Below are positions 52,246 through 61,044 of a DNA stretch of 64,000 bases, one piece after another. The notes beneath the pieces were generated by a model. The model saw only the letters and a program-made list of their open reading frames with translations. It was not told where the DNA came from and searched no databases. Each line of letters starts with the position of its first letter. Position 1 is the first letter of the stretch. Position numbers and translations under genes: made by a program. The DNA is from Methylobacterium sp. J-026 (lineage in GTDB: Bacteria; Pseudomonadota; Alphaproteobacteria; Rhizobiales; Beijerinckiaceae). The stretch spans positions 50,650 to 114,649 of the forward strand of contig NZ_JAKSYC010000343.1 of the NCBI RefSeq assembly GCF_022829585.1, written 5' to 3'.

Positions 52246-53766
52246 TCACTGCCCCCGCTTGGCCTGAGCCGCGAACCGCACCGCCTCCTCGGCGGCCCGG
52301 AACAGCGCCTTGGCCTTGTTGACGCATTCCTGCTGCTCGGACGCCGGATCGGAATCGTACACGATCCCCGCGCCGGCCTGGACGTGCATCCGCCCGTCCT
52401 TCACCACGGCCGTGCGCAGCACGATGCAGGTGTCCATCTCGCCGCGCGCGCCGAAATAGCCGACGCAGCCGGCATAGGGACCGCGCTTGTCGTGCTCCAA
52501 TTCGTCGATGATCTCCATGGCCCGCACCTTGGGCGCCCCGGAGACCGTGCCGGCCGGGAAGCCCGCCGCCAGGGCGTCGAGGGGATCGTGCCGCGGATCG
52601 AGGTCGCCCTCGACGTTCGACACGATGTGCATCACGTGGCTGTAGCGCTCGATGAAGAACGAGTCCGTCACCCGCACGCTGCCGATCCGTGAGACCCGGC
52701 CGGCATCGTTGCGGCCGAGATCGAGCAGCATCAGGTGCTCGGCACGCTCCTTCGGATCGGCCAGCAGTTCCTCGGCGAGCGCCGCGTCCTCGGCCGGGGT
52801 CACGCCCCGGCGGCGGGTGCCGGCGATGGGCCGCACCGTGACGGTGCCGTCGCGGACGCGCACCAGGATCTCCGGCGAGGAGCAGACGATCTGGAAGGAT
52901 TCGAAGTCGAGATAGCAGAGGAACGGGGCCGGGTTCGTGCGCCGGAGCGACCGGTACAAGCTGAAGGCCGGCAGGGTGAACGGCGCCGAGAAGCGCTGCG
53001 ACAGCACCACCTGGAACACGTCGCCGGCGACGATGTAGTCCTTAGCCCGTGCCACCATGGCGGCGAAGGCCTCCGGCGCCGTGTTCGAGACCGGCTCCGG
53101 ATGGGCGACCGCCGCGAGGTCGACCCGGGCCTCGATCGGCAGCGGTCCCTCCAGGGCCTCCGCCACCCGGTCGAGGCGCTGGAGCGCGGCCTCGTAGGCC
53201 GCCCGGGCCGGGATGCCCGCCGCCGGCCGCACCGGGGACACCACGGTCAGCAGGTCGCGCACCGCGTCGAACACCACCATCACCCGCGGGCGGACCAGGA
53301 TCGCGTCCGGAACGCCGAGGGGATCGGGGTTGGGCTCCGGCAGCCGCTCCATGGCGCGGACCATGTCGTAGCCGAGATAGCCGAACAGGCCGGCGGCCAT
53401 CGGCGGCAGGTCCTGGCCATCCACGTCGCCGATGGCGCTCTCGGCGATCAGGGCGCGCAGGCTGGCCAGCGGCGCCCGGTCGTCCGGCGCGAAGGCGTCG
53501 AGATCGGGGCCGCGCGCGATCGCCGGCACGCCGTCGCGGCAGCGCCAGATCAGGTCCGGATCGAGCCCGATCATTGAGTAGCGGCCGCGCACGGCGCCGC
53601 CCTCGACCGATTCGAGCAGGAAGGCCGGGCCCGCATGGCGGGCGCGCAGCTTCAGGAACGCCGCCACCGGCGTCTCGAGATCCGCCACCAGGGTCAGCGC
53701 GACGAGGCTCGGCTGCCCGGCCGCGTAGCGCTCCGCGAAGGCCGCGTCGTCAGGCGCCTCGGCCAT
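52246..53766 (-). CDS. trpE: Anthranilate synthase component I TrpE
   Basis: A 506-residue chorismate-utilising enzyme, separate from TrpG. The C-terminal catalytic half has the strongly conserved F-Q-V-V-L-S-Q-R-F, P-I-A-G-T-R-R-R-G, D-L-G-R-N-D-A-G-R-V, H-V-M-H-I-V-S-N-V-E-G and F-P-A-G-T-V-S-G-A-P-K-V-R-A-M-E blocks. Y-A-G-C-V-G-Y-F-G follows. Tryptophan feedback residues lie in the N-terminal domain. Its ATG is three bases after the ppiD stop, so a folding factor gene heads the tryptophan operon. Confidence 0.95.
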   Translation of the reverse strand: MAEAPDDAAFAERYAAGQPSLVALTLVADLETPVAAFLKLRARHAGPAFLLESVEGGAVRGRYSMIGLDPDLIWRCRDGVPAIARGPDLDAFAPDDRAPLASLRALIAESAIGDVDGQDLPPMAAGLFGYLGYDMVRAMERLPEPNPDPLGVPDAILVRPRVMVVFDAVRDLLTVVSPVRPAAGIPARAAYEAALQRLDRVAEALEGPLPIEARVDLAAVAHPEPVSNTAPEAFAAMVARAKDYIVAGDVFQVVLSQRFSAPFTLPAFSLYRSLRRTNPAPFLCYLDFESFQIVCSSPEILVRVRDGTVTVRPIAGTRRRGVTPAEDAALAEELLADPKERAEHLMLLDLGRNDAGRVSRIGSVRVTDSFFIERYSHVMHIVSNVEGDLDPRHDPLDALAAGFPAGTVSGAPKVRAMEIIDELEHDKRGPYAGCVGYFGARGEMDTCIVLRTAVVKDGRMHVQAGAGIVYDSDPASEQQECVNKAKALFRAAEEAVRFAAQAKRGQ

Positions 53767-53769
53767 ATG

Positions 53770-55671
53770 TCAGTACTCGCCGCCCAGCGCGCGGCGCAGG
53801 GCGACCGCATCGATCTTGACGCCGGCGTTCTTCTGGACCTCGGCGATGTACTGCGACAGCACGTCGTCGGCGAGGGCCGCCCGGAAGTTCTGGGTGATGG
53901 TCCGGTCGCTCGGGCTGTCGGCCACGAAGGCCGGCATGGTCGCCGCCGTGACCTTGAACACGGCGCGGGAATCGGCGGCCGCCGCGGTGCCCGCCTTGCC
54001 CACCGCCGTCGCGAAGATCAGGTTGACGTCGTCGGCGGTCAGCATGTCCTTGGCCTGGTTGCGCGCGAGATCCTGCGCCTCCTGCGGATTGACGCCGGCC
54101 TCCTGGGCGACCGCCTCGAGGGTCGCACCCGTGTTCAGCTTCTCGACCAGTTCGCGTCCCTTGGCCTGGAGGCGCTTGGCGGTCTCGGCGGCCTTCCAGC
54201 CCGCGGTCACGCCGTCCTTGACCTGATCCAGCGGCTTGTCGTGCGCGGGATCGATGCCGGTGACGTCGTACCAGACGTAGCCGCCGGCCTTGGTGCGCAG
54301 GGGCTCGTTGTCGCCGCCGATCTCGGCGCGGAACAGGGCGGGCAGGGTCGTGTCCGGATCGGGGATGTCGCCGACCTTCCGGCCCTCCGGATCCTTGGCG
54401 TTGGTATCCACGGCCTTGACCGGCACGATCTTCAGGCCGCGCTCGGCGGCGATGTCGGTCAGCGGCTTGGCGGCGGCGCGCTGGTCCTCGATGGCGTCGC
54501 GGGTGGTCTCGATCGCGTCGCGGGCGCGGGCCAGGGCCAATCCCCTCCGGATCTCGCCCTCGACCGCCTCGAAGGGCTTCACCGTGCCGGGCTCGATCTT
54601 GGTCACGCGCAGCAGCACGGTCCCGAACCGGCCCTGGACCGGCTGGCTCACGCCGCCTTCGGGCAACGCGAAGGCCGCGTCCCCCACGGACTTGTCGAAC
54701 AGCTCGGCCTTGGTGAGCGTGCCGAGCGTCAGGTCCTTGTCATCGGTGCCGCGCTCGGCCGCTACCGCTTCGAAGGTCTTGGAGCCGTCTTCGATCGCCT
54801 TGCGCGCGCTTTCCGCGGCGGCGTTGTCCGGGAAGACGATCTGCTGGATCGTGCGCTTCTCGGGGGCGCCGTAACGGTCCTTGTTCAGCGCGTAGGCGGC
54901 GCGCGCGTCCGCGTCGCTGATCGCGTCGGGTTTGGCCATCGTGTCCGGATCGACTACGAGCAGGTTCGCCGTCCGGAATTCCGGCGCGCGGAAGCCGGAT
55001 TTGTTGGCCTCGTACCAGCCCTTCAGCTCGTCCTCGGTCGGGTCGGGGATCTGGCCGGCTGTGGAGGGGGTCAGCATCAGGTAGGCGGCGGACCGGCGCT
55101 CGGTGGTGTAGCGGTGGACGGCCTCGCGCATGGCCGCCGGCACGTGCAGGTCGGACGAGACCGCCTCCGCCAGTTGCAGCCGCGCGATCACCGCGCGCTG
55201 CTCGTGCACGAACATCCCCTCGTTCAGGCCCGCCCGCTGCAACGTCTGATAGAAGAGCTGCGGCTCGAACTGGCCCTGCTGGTTCTGGAAGCTCTTCTCG
55301 TCGTGGATCGCCCGGATCACCGAGGCGTCCGGCACCGCGAGGCCGAGATCGTGCGTCTTCTGGTCGAGGGCGGCTTCGGTGATCAGCTGTGACATCACCT
55401 GCCGGTCGAGGCCGAGCATCCGTGCCTGATCGGGGGTCAGCGCGCGCTTCAGCTGCACCTGATAGCGCTGCATCTGGTTCTGATAGGCCTGGCGCACCTG
55501 CTCGGCGGTGATCGGCGTGCTGCCGACCGTGGCCACGTTGTTGCTGGAGCCGCCCCGGAAGAACTCCTCGACACCGAAGATCCCGACGCCCGCGATGAGC
55601 AGCGTGAAGATGATCGTCAAGACGATCTTGCCGAGCCAGTGCTGGCTAGCGTTGCGGATGCCCTGGAGCAT
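53770..55671 (-). CDS. ppiD: Periplasmic peptidyl-prolyl isomerase PpiD (SurA-like, membrane-anchored)
   Basis: A 633-residue protein with one N-terminal membrane anchor (about residues 15-33) and a large periplasmic region. It begins M-L-Q-G-I-R-N-A-S-Q-H-W-L-G-K, the PpiD start. It has a SurA-N-like chaperone arm (residues 40-190) and a parvulin-like domain near residues 250-390 that appears divergent, as commonly found in PpiD. It assists folding of outer-membrane or secreted proteins near the translocon. It is the first gene of the ppiD-trp-moa run, and divergent from tpiA across 185 bases. Confidence 0.9.
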   Translation of the reverse strand: MLQGIRNASQHWLGKIVLTIIFTLLIAGVGIFGVEEFFRGGSSNNVATVGSTPITAEQVRQAYQNQMQRYQVQLKRALTPDQARMLGLDRQVMSQLITEAALDQKTHDLGLAVPDASVIRAIHDEKSFQNQQGQFEPQLFYQTLQRAGLNEGMFVHEQRAVIARLQLAEAVSSDLHVPAAMREAVHRYTTERRSAAYLMLTPSTAGQIPDPTEDELKGWYEANKSGFRAPEFRTANLLVVDPDTMAKPDAISDADARAAYALNKDRYGAPEKRTIQQIVFPDNAAAESARKAIEDGSKTFEAVAAERGTDDKDLTLGTLTKAELFDKSVGDAAFALPEGGVSQPVQGRFGTVLLRVTKIEPGTVKPFEAVEGEIRRGLALARARDAIETTRDAIEDQRAAAKPLTDIAAERGLKIVPVKAVDTNAKDPEGRKVGDIPDPDTTLPALFRAEIGGDNEPLRTKAGGYVWYDVTGIDPAHDKPLDQVKDGVTAGWKAAETAKRLQAKGRELVEKLNTGATLEAVAQEAGVNPQEAQDLARNQAKDMLTADDVNLIFATAVGKAGTAAAADSRAVFKVTAATMPAFVADSPSDRTITQNFRAALADDVLSQYIAEVQKNAGVKIDAVALRRALGGEY

Positions 55672-55856
55672 GGTCTGTGATCGGATACCTTCGGCGGCCG
55701 ACCCATCGCCGGGCCGGCACCATCCCTGAGAGCCGACCGCGATAGACCATTCGCGTCCACAGGCAAAGGCTCGGCGGCGCGGCCGCGTTTGCACGCTCAA
55801 GCTCGCTCTGGTAGGCCGCGGCAACTTGCGGAAGGTGGGGCGGAGCGGAGCCAGGG

Positions 55857-56618
55857 ATGACGCAGTCGGGGCGCAGGCCGCTGGTCGCCGGCAATTGGAA
55901 GATGAACGGCACGCGGGACTCGCTCAAGGTCGTCCAGGCGATCCGCGACGGGCTCTCGCCGGAGCTGGCCGCCCGCATCGACGTGCTGATCTGCCCGCCC
56001 GCGACCCTGATCAGTGCCTGCGTCGCCGAGGCCGCCGGCTCGCCCATCGCCATCGGAGGCCAGAATCTCCACGCCCGGCCGAGCGGGGCCTTCACCGGAT
56101 CGATCTCGGCCGAGATGCTGGCCGATCTCGGCGCCCGCTACGTGATCGTGGGCCATTCCGAGCGGCGGGCCTATCACCATGAGACCGACGACGGGGTCCA
56201 CGCCAAGGCGCTCGGCGCCCGGCGCGCCGGCCTGTGCGGGATCATCTGCGTGGGCGAGACCATCGAGGAGCGCGAGCAGGGCCGGGCCCTCGACATCGTC
56301 CGCGCCCAGCTCGCCATCGGCCTGCCCAAGGGCGCCCGGGCGGCCGACACGGTGATCGCCTACGAGCCGGTCTGGGCGATCGGCTCGGGCCGGACCCCGA
56401 CCCCGCGCGACATCGCCGAGGTCCACGCGTCCCTCCGGGAGATGCTCGACAAGCTCGTGGGCGACGAGGCGCAGAAGATCCGCATCCTCTACGGCGGGTC
56501 CGTGAAGCCGGGCAATGCCCGCGAACTCCTGTCCGTGGAGAATGTCGACGGAGCCCTGGTCGGCGGGGCCAGCCTCGTGGCCGAGGACTTCCTCGGGATC
56601 TGCGCCGCCTACGCCTGA
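55857..56618 (+). CDS. tpiA: Triosephosphate isomerase
   Basis: A 253-residue TIM barrel. Active-site features: G-N-W-K-M-N-G-T with Lys near residue 14, G-H-S-E-R-R with the electrophilic His, A-Y-E-P-V-W-A-I-G with the catalytic Glu, and the terminal phosphate-binding Y-G-G-S-V and G-G-A-S-L. It interconverts dihydroxyacetone phosphate and glyceraldehyde 3-phosphate. ATG 55857 lies 185 bases from the divergent ppiD. Confidence 0.96.
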   Translation: MTQSGRRPLVAGNWKMNGTRDSLKVVQAIRDGLSPELAARIDVLICPPATLISACVAEAAGSPIAIGGQNLHARPSGAFTGSISAEMLADLGARYVIVGHSERRAYHHETDDGVHAKALGARRAGLCGIICVGETIEEREQGRALDIVRAQLAIGLPKGARAADTVIAYEPVWAIGSGRTPTPRDIAEVHASLREMLDKLVGDEAQKIRILYGGSVKPGNARELLSVENVDGALVGGASLVAEDFLGICAAYA

Positions 56619-56672
56619 GCCTGCGGACATTGCAGGCCAAGCTTCTCGGAGCTGTCACACGATCCTGCTTAA

Positions 56673-56700
56673 GAATCGCGGTGTTCAACCACCGCGATTC
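56673..56700 (+). promoter_or_regulatory. Perfect 11-base-pair hairpin just before the ppk2 start
   Basis: Left arm GAATCGCGGTG (56673-56683), loop TTCAAC, right arm CACCGCGATTC (56690-56700), ending five bases before the PPK2 ATG at 56706. It could terminate the tpiA transcript, or occlude the ppk2 ribosome-binding region, since no separate ribosome-binding site is visible. Both roles are possible. Confidence 0.55.
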
Positions 56701-56705
56701 GAATC

Positions 56706-57617
56706 ATGCCGGACGATCAAAACCTGACCGATGCCACGCTGATGGATACGATCCGTCGCGAGATCCTCGACAGCTACGACGAGGAAATCGAACTTGGATT
56801 TGAAGAGGATCGTCTGGACAGTCTCGAAGGCGGGACCGAAGGCGGCCTCGACCGCCGGTTCTACTTTCGTGAGCTGCTGCGCCTCCAGCACGAACTGGTC
56901 CGGCTCCAGGACTGGGTGCAGCACAACAAGCTGCGCGTGGTCGTCCTGTTCGAGGGGCGCGATTCGGCCGGCAAGGGTGGTGTGATCAAGCGGATCACCC
57001 AGCGCCTGAACCCCCGGGTCTGCCGGGTGGCGGCGCTGCCCGCGCCGAACGAGCGCGAGCGCACGCAGTGGTATTTCCAGCGCTACATCGCCCATCTGCC
57101 CGCCGGCGGCGAGATCGTGCTGTTCGACCGGTCCTGGTACAACCGTGCCGGCGTCGAGCGCGTCATGGGCTTCTGCACCGAGGCGGATGTGGAGGAATTC
57201 TTTCGCTCTGTGCCGGAATTCGAACGGATGCTCGTGCGCTCGGGCATCGTGCTGCTGAAATACTGGTTCTCGATCACCGACGAGGAGCAGGCCCTGCGCT
57301 TCCACATGCGCATCGCAGACCCGCTCAAGCAGTGGAAGCTCTCGCCGATGGACGTGGAATCCCGGCGGCGCTGGGAGGATTACACCCGCGCCAAGGAGGA
57401 CATGCTGGCGCGCACGCACATCCCCGAGGCGCCCTGGTGGGTGGTCGAGGCGGTGGACAAGAAGCGGGCGCGGCTGAACTGCATCAGCCATCTGCTCGAT
57501 CAGATACCCTATGGCACGGTCGAGCATCCGCCGGTCGAACTGCCGGCGCGGGTCCGCAACGCGGATTACATCCGGGCGCCGATCGCGGCGGAGATGCACG
57601 TCCCGTCCCGGTACTGA
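56706..57617 (+). CDS. ppk2: Polyphosphate kinase 2 family protein
   Basis: A 303-residue single-domain PPK2 of class I length. Walker A is E-G-R-D-S-A-G-K-G-G at residues 83-92, Walker B contains D-R-S-W-Y-N-R-A-G near residue 140, and the lid module has R-R-W-E-D-Y-T-R-A-K. It uses polyphosphate to phosphorylate a nucleoside diphosphate, or the reverse. An acidic N-terminal extension (E-E-I-E-L-G-F-E-E-D) precedes the core. The start follows the hairpin at 56673-56700. Polyphosphate-linked CYTH-CHAD is also encoded in this window. Confidence 0.93.
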   Translation: MPDDQNLTDATLMDTIRREILDSYDEEIELGFEEDRLDSLEGGTEGGLDRRFYFRELLRLQHELVRLQDWVQHNKLRVVVLFEGRDSAGKGGVIKRITQRLNPRVCRVAALPAPNERERTQWYFQRYIAHLPAGGEIVLFDRSWYNRAGVERVMGFCTEADVEEFFRSVPEFERMLVRSGIVLLKYWFSITDEEQALRFHMRIADPLKQWKLSPMDVESRRRWEDYTRAKEDMLARTHIPEAPWWVVEAVDKKRARLNCISHLLDQIPYGTVEHPPVELPARVRNADYIRAPIAAEMHVPSRY

Positions 57618-57660
57618 GCGGCTGCCCGGCCTGGAAAAAATCCGGGGCGGGAGCGGTCGG

Positions 57661-58107
57661 TCAGATCTTGTAGGCCTGGCGCGCCAGGAGGCGCCAGCGG
57701 CCGGCGTCGCGGTGCCAGACCTGCAACACGCCGATATGGACCGGGGCGCTCTTGCCGTCGGTGACAGCCTCGCCGCTGAACACGTGCCGGGCGATGGCGT
57801 CGTCGCCCACCACCGAGACCGACCGGTCCGACAGGGTGATGCTCGGGAAGGTCGCGCGCTTGCTGGCGAGCGGCGCGATGAAGGCGGCCTTGTCCTGCAC
57901 GAGGCCGCTGGAATGGCCGTAGCTCAGCCCGTCGAGGGTGAGCGCATCGAGGGCGGTGCCGTCCCCGGACAGCAGGGCTTTGGTGAGGGCATCGACCGCC
58001 TCCTCCACGGCGGAGCCGTCCGGGCTCGCGGCCGTCCCCGGACGCGCCCGCACCAGGATGGGTGTGGCGAGGGCAGCGGTCAGCGCAAAGCGGCGTGAGA
58101 TCGGCAT
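57661..58107 (-). CDS. Exported NTF2-like/SnoaL-fold protein
   Basis: A 148-residue protein with a twin-arginine-type signal S-R-R-F-A-L-T-A-A-L followed by a hydrophobic run. The mature part (about residues 30-148) has the cone-shaped NTF2/DUF4440-like pattern: L-T-K-A-L-L-S-G-D-G-T-A-L near the start of the helix and V-W-H-R-D-A-G-R-W-R-L-L at the end. The family is diverse (binding proteins, isomerases, immunity-like roles). The ligand is unknown. It is a single gene, convergent with ppk2, with no clear operon partner. Confidence 0.78.
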   Translation of the reverse strand: MPISRRFALTAALATPILVRARPGTAASPDGSAVEEAVDALTKALLSGDGTALDALTLDGLSYGHSSGLVQDKAAFIAPLASKRATFPSITLSDRSVSVVGDDAIARHVFSGEAVTDGKSAPVHIGVLQVWHRDAGRWRLLARQAYKI

Positions 58108-58354
58108 GGCGTCCTTCCCGGGCGGGACAGCGGCTTGGATCGGGCCGTCCTTCGCTCTGAGACAGACCACAGCCGGGCCGTCGGCGCGAGGGCTGCGGGA
58201 AACAGGCCTGGCCGGATCATAAAGTTGGCGCGGGACCACGAGTGGTGTATGGCCGGCGCAGATTTGCGGCCGTTGCCGGATGCACCGGCCGCCCCGCGCC
58301 AGCGCCCGTCCCCCGGGCCCCAAGCGCGAACCTGAAGACGTTTTCGGAATACCG

Positions 58355-58756
58355 ATGCAGACCGTCCTGATCGTCGTCCACCTCATCATCGTCCTCGCGC
58401 TGATCGGCGTGGTGCTGCTGCAGCGCTCCGAGGGCGGCCTCGGTCTCGGCGGCGGTGGCGGCGGTGGCGTCGCGGGTTTCATGACCGGCCGCGGCCAGGC
58501 CAACGCCCTGACGCGGGCCACCGCGATCCTGGCAGCACTATTCTTCGCCACCAGCCTGCTCCTCGCGGTCCTGTCGCACCGGTCGCGGGCGCCGAAGTCG
58601 ATCCTCGACACCGGCGCGCCGCAGAGTTCGGGCCAGCCCGCCAAGCAGCCGACCGGCGCCGACAACCTCCTCGACTCCCTTCGCCAGCAGCAGGACCGGG
58701 TCCCGAACACCGCACCGGCCCAGCCGGCGGTTCCGGACGCGCCGCAATCGCGCTGA
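58355..58756 (+). CDS. secG: Preprotein translocase subunit SecG
   Basis: A 133-residue SecG. Two transmembrane helices are at about residues 2-21 and 51-73, joined by the typical glycine-rich loop (S-E-G-G-L-G-L-G-G followed by a run of glycines). A long cytoplasmic or periplasmic tail, rich in Pro and Gln, is common in alphaproteobacteria. It is an accessory part of the SecYEG channel. ATG 58355 is selected as the start of the family opening V-L-I-V-V-H-L-I-I. The CTP synthase gene follows 147 bases later. Confidence 0.93.
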   Translation: MQTVLIVVHLIIVLALIGVVLLQRSEGGLGLGGGGGGGVAGFMTGRGQANALTRATAILAALFFATSLLLAVLSHRSRAPKSILDTGAPQSSGQPAKQPTGADNLLDSLRQQQDRVPNTAPAQPAVPDAPQSR

Positions 58757-58903
58757 CCGCGCGAGGCGACGCGACTCACCCCTCCCACGCTTGATCGGTG
58801 CGACGCCGGTCCGGCCCATGCGCTGCGTGATCCCCAGTCCATACACGGGCCGGGGCATTCGCCGTTTGGCAAACGCCGACAGCTTCTTTATGGACCGAGG
58901 CCC

Positions 58904-60532
58904 ATGACGCGGTACGTTTTCATCACCGGCGGCGTGGTCTCCTCCCTCGGCAAGGGACTCGCCTCGGCGGCCCTGGCAGCGGTGCTCCAGGCCCGCGGCT
59001 ACCGGGTTCGGATGCGCAAGCTCGACCCCTACCTCAATGTCGATCCGGGCACGATGAGCCCGACCCAGCACGGCGAGGTCTTCGTCACCGACGACGGCGC
59101 CGAGACCGACCTCGACCTCGGCCACTATGAGCGCTTCACCGGCGTGCCGGCGAGCCGGGCCGACAACATCACCACGGGCCGGATCTATCAGGACATCATC
59201 GCCAAGGAGCGGCGGGGCGACTATCTGGGCGCCACCATCCAGGTGATCCCGCACGTCACCAACGCGATCAAGGACTTCGTTCTGGAGGGCAACGACGCCT
59301 TCGACTTCGTGCTCGTCGAGATCGGCGGCACGGTGGGCGATATCGAGGGGCTGCCGTTCTTCGAGGCGATCCGCCAGCTCGGCCAGGAGCTGCCGCGGGG
59401 CACCTGCGCCTACGTCCATCTGACGCTCCTGCCGTTCATCCCGTCCGCGGGCGAGCTGAAGACCAAGCCGACGCAGCATTCCGTGAAGGAACTGCGCTCT
59501 ATCGGCATACAGCCGGACATCCTGCTCTGCCGCTGCGACAGGCCGATCCCCGTCGAGGAGCGGCGCAAGCTCGCCCTGTTCTGCAACGTCCGCGAGAGTG
59601 CGGTGATCGAGGCCCTCGACGTGGCGTCGATCTACGAGGTGCCGCTCTCCTACCGGACCGCCGGCCTCGACCGGGAGGTGCTCGGCCATTTCGGCCTGGA
59701 CCACGGCGAGGAGCCGGATCTCGGCCGCTGGCGGACCATCGCCGAGCGGGTCCGCAACCCCGAGGGCGAGGTCTCCATCGCGATCGTGGGCAAGTACACG
59801 GGCCTGAAGGACGCCTACAAGTCGCTGACCGAGGCGCTGATCCATGGCGGCATCAGCCACCGGGTGAAGGTCAACCTCGAATGGATCGAGGCCGAGGTGT
59901 TCGAGCGCGAGGACCCCGCGCCGTTCCTGGAGGGGTTGAACGGCATCCTGGTCCCGGGCGGGTTCGGCCAGCGCGGGGCCGAGGGCAAGATCCGCGCGGC
60001 CCGCTACGCCCGCGAGAAGCGCGTCCCCTATCTCGGGATCTGCTTCGGCATGCAGATGGCGGTGATCGAGGCGGCCCGGTCGCTTGCCGGGCTCCCGGAG
60101 GCCAACTCGACCGAGTTCGGCGACACGGCCGAGCCGGTGGTCGGCCTGCTGACCGAGTGGCTGCGCGGCAACGAGCTGGAGCGCCGCGCCGCGGTCGGGG
60201 ACCTCGGCGGCACCATGCGGCTCGGCGCCTACGAGGCGAAGCTCGACCCGGATTCGAAGATCGCCGGCATCTACGGGTCCGAGCACATCTCCGAGCGCCA
60301 CCGCCACCGCTACGAGGTCAACATGGCCTATCGGGCGCGGCTGGAGGCCAAGGGCCTGCGGTTCTCGGGCGTCTCCCCGGACGGGCTCCTGCCCGAGACG
60401 GTGGAGCATGTCGGGCACCCGTGGTTCATCGGTGTCCAGTTCCACCCGGAGCTGAAGTCACGCCCCTTCGAGCCGCATCCGCTGTTCAAGGGCTTCGTCG
60501 GCGCGGCGATCGAGCAGAGCCGCCTGGTGTGA
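58904..60532 (+). CDS. pyrG: CTP synthase
   Basis: A 542-residue, two-domain enzyme, standard length. The amidoligase domain begins with Y-V-F-I-T-G-G-V-V-S-S-L-G-K-G, followed by C-x-R-C-D near residue 207. The glutamine amidotransferase domain carries the nucleophile in L-G-I-C-F-G-M-Q-M-A and the His-Glu in V-Q-F-H-P-E. It makes CTP from UTP, ATP and glutamine. ATG 58904 lies 147 bases after the secG stop; the secG-pyrG pairing is frequent in alphaproteobacteria. Confidence 0.97.
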   Translation: MTRYVFITGGVVSSLGKGLASAALAAVLQARGYRVRMRKLDPYLNVDPGTMSPTQHGEVFVTDDGAETDLDLGHYERFTGVPASRADNITTGRIYQDIIAKERRGDYLGATIQVIPHVTNAIKDFVLEGNDAFDFVLVEIGGTVGDIEGLPFFEAIRQLGQELPRGTCAYVHLTLLPFIPSAGELKTKPTQHSVKELRSIGIQPDILLCRCDRPIPVEERRKLALFCNVRESAVIEALDVASIYEVPLSYRTAGLDREVLGHFGLDHGEEPDLGRWRTIAERVRNPEGEVSIAIVGKYTGLKDAYKSLTEALIHGGISHRVKVNLEWIEAEVFEREDPAPFLEGLNGILVPGGFGQRGAEGKIRAARYAREKRVPYLGICFGMQMAVIEAARSLAGLPEANSTEFGDTAEPVVGLLTEWLRGNELERRAAVGDLGGTMRLGAYEAKLDPDSKIAGIYGSEHISERHRHRYEVNMAYRARLEAKGLRFSGVSPDGLLPETVEHVGHPWFIGVQFHPELKSRPFEPHPLFKGFVGAAIEQSRLV

Positions 60533-60589
60533 GCCGCGGCGGCGCGCCGCTGCTCGCGTCGCGGCCCGTAGCCCTATATGCCACCGAAC

Positions 60590-61042
60590 GTGACCGAGAT
60601 CCTCTTCTACCACATGCAGCGGCAGCCGCTCGAGCGGGTCCTGCCCAACCTCGTCGAGCGATCCCTCGAGCGCGGCTGGCAGGCCGCGATCCAGGCGGCC
60701 ACGGAAGAGCGGCTCCAAGCTCTTGACGACCACCTCTGGACCTATTCCGACGAGAGCTTCCTGCCACATGGCACGGACCGCGAGCCCGATTCGGGTAGCC
60801 AGCTGGTCGTGCTGACCCTGCGCGACGTCAATCCCAACACCGCTTCGATCCGATTCCTCGTGGAGGGCGCCGACCTTCCGCCGGATGCCGATGCCTATGC
60901 GCGGATCTGCATCCTGTTCGACGGCACCGATCAGGACGCCCTGTTGCGCGCCCGCGAGCAGTGGCGGCAGGCCAAGGAGGCCGGCCACGCGGTGGCCTAT
61001 TGGCAGCAGGACGATTCGGGCCGCTGGAACAAGAAGGCCTGA
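60590..61042 (+). CDS. holC: DNA polymerase III chi subunit HolC
   Basis: A 150-residue HolC. The opening T-E-I-L-F-Y-H-M-Q-R-Q-P-L-E and the central L-W-T-Y-S-D-E-S-F-L-P-H-G, with the later I-C-I-L-F-D-G-T-D, are the family core. It binds the single-strand DNA-binding protein tail and links it to the clamp loader. I chose GTG 60590 for the canonical start; ATG 60578 four codons earlier is possible. The S10 peptidase starts two bases after its stop. The usual neighbour (leucyl aminopeptidase) is absent. Confidence 0.87.
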   Translation: MTEILFYHMQRQPLERVLPNLVERSLERGWQAAIQAATEERLQALDDHLWTYSDESFLPHGTDREPDSGSQLVVLTLRDVNPNTASIRFLVEGADLPPDADAYARICILFDGTDQDALLRAREQWRQAKEAGHAVAYWQQDDSGRWNKKA

Positions 61043-61044
61043 CC

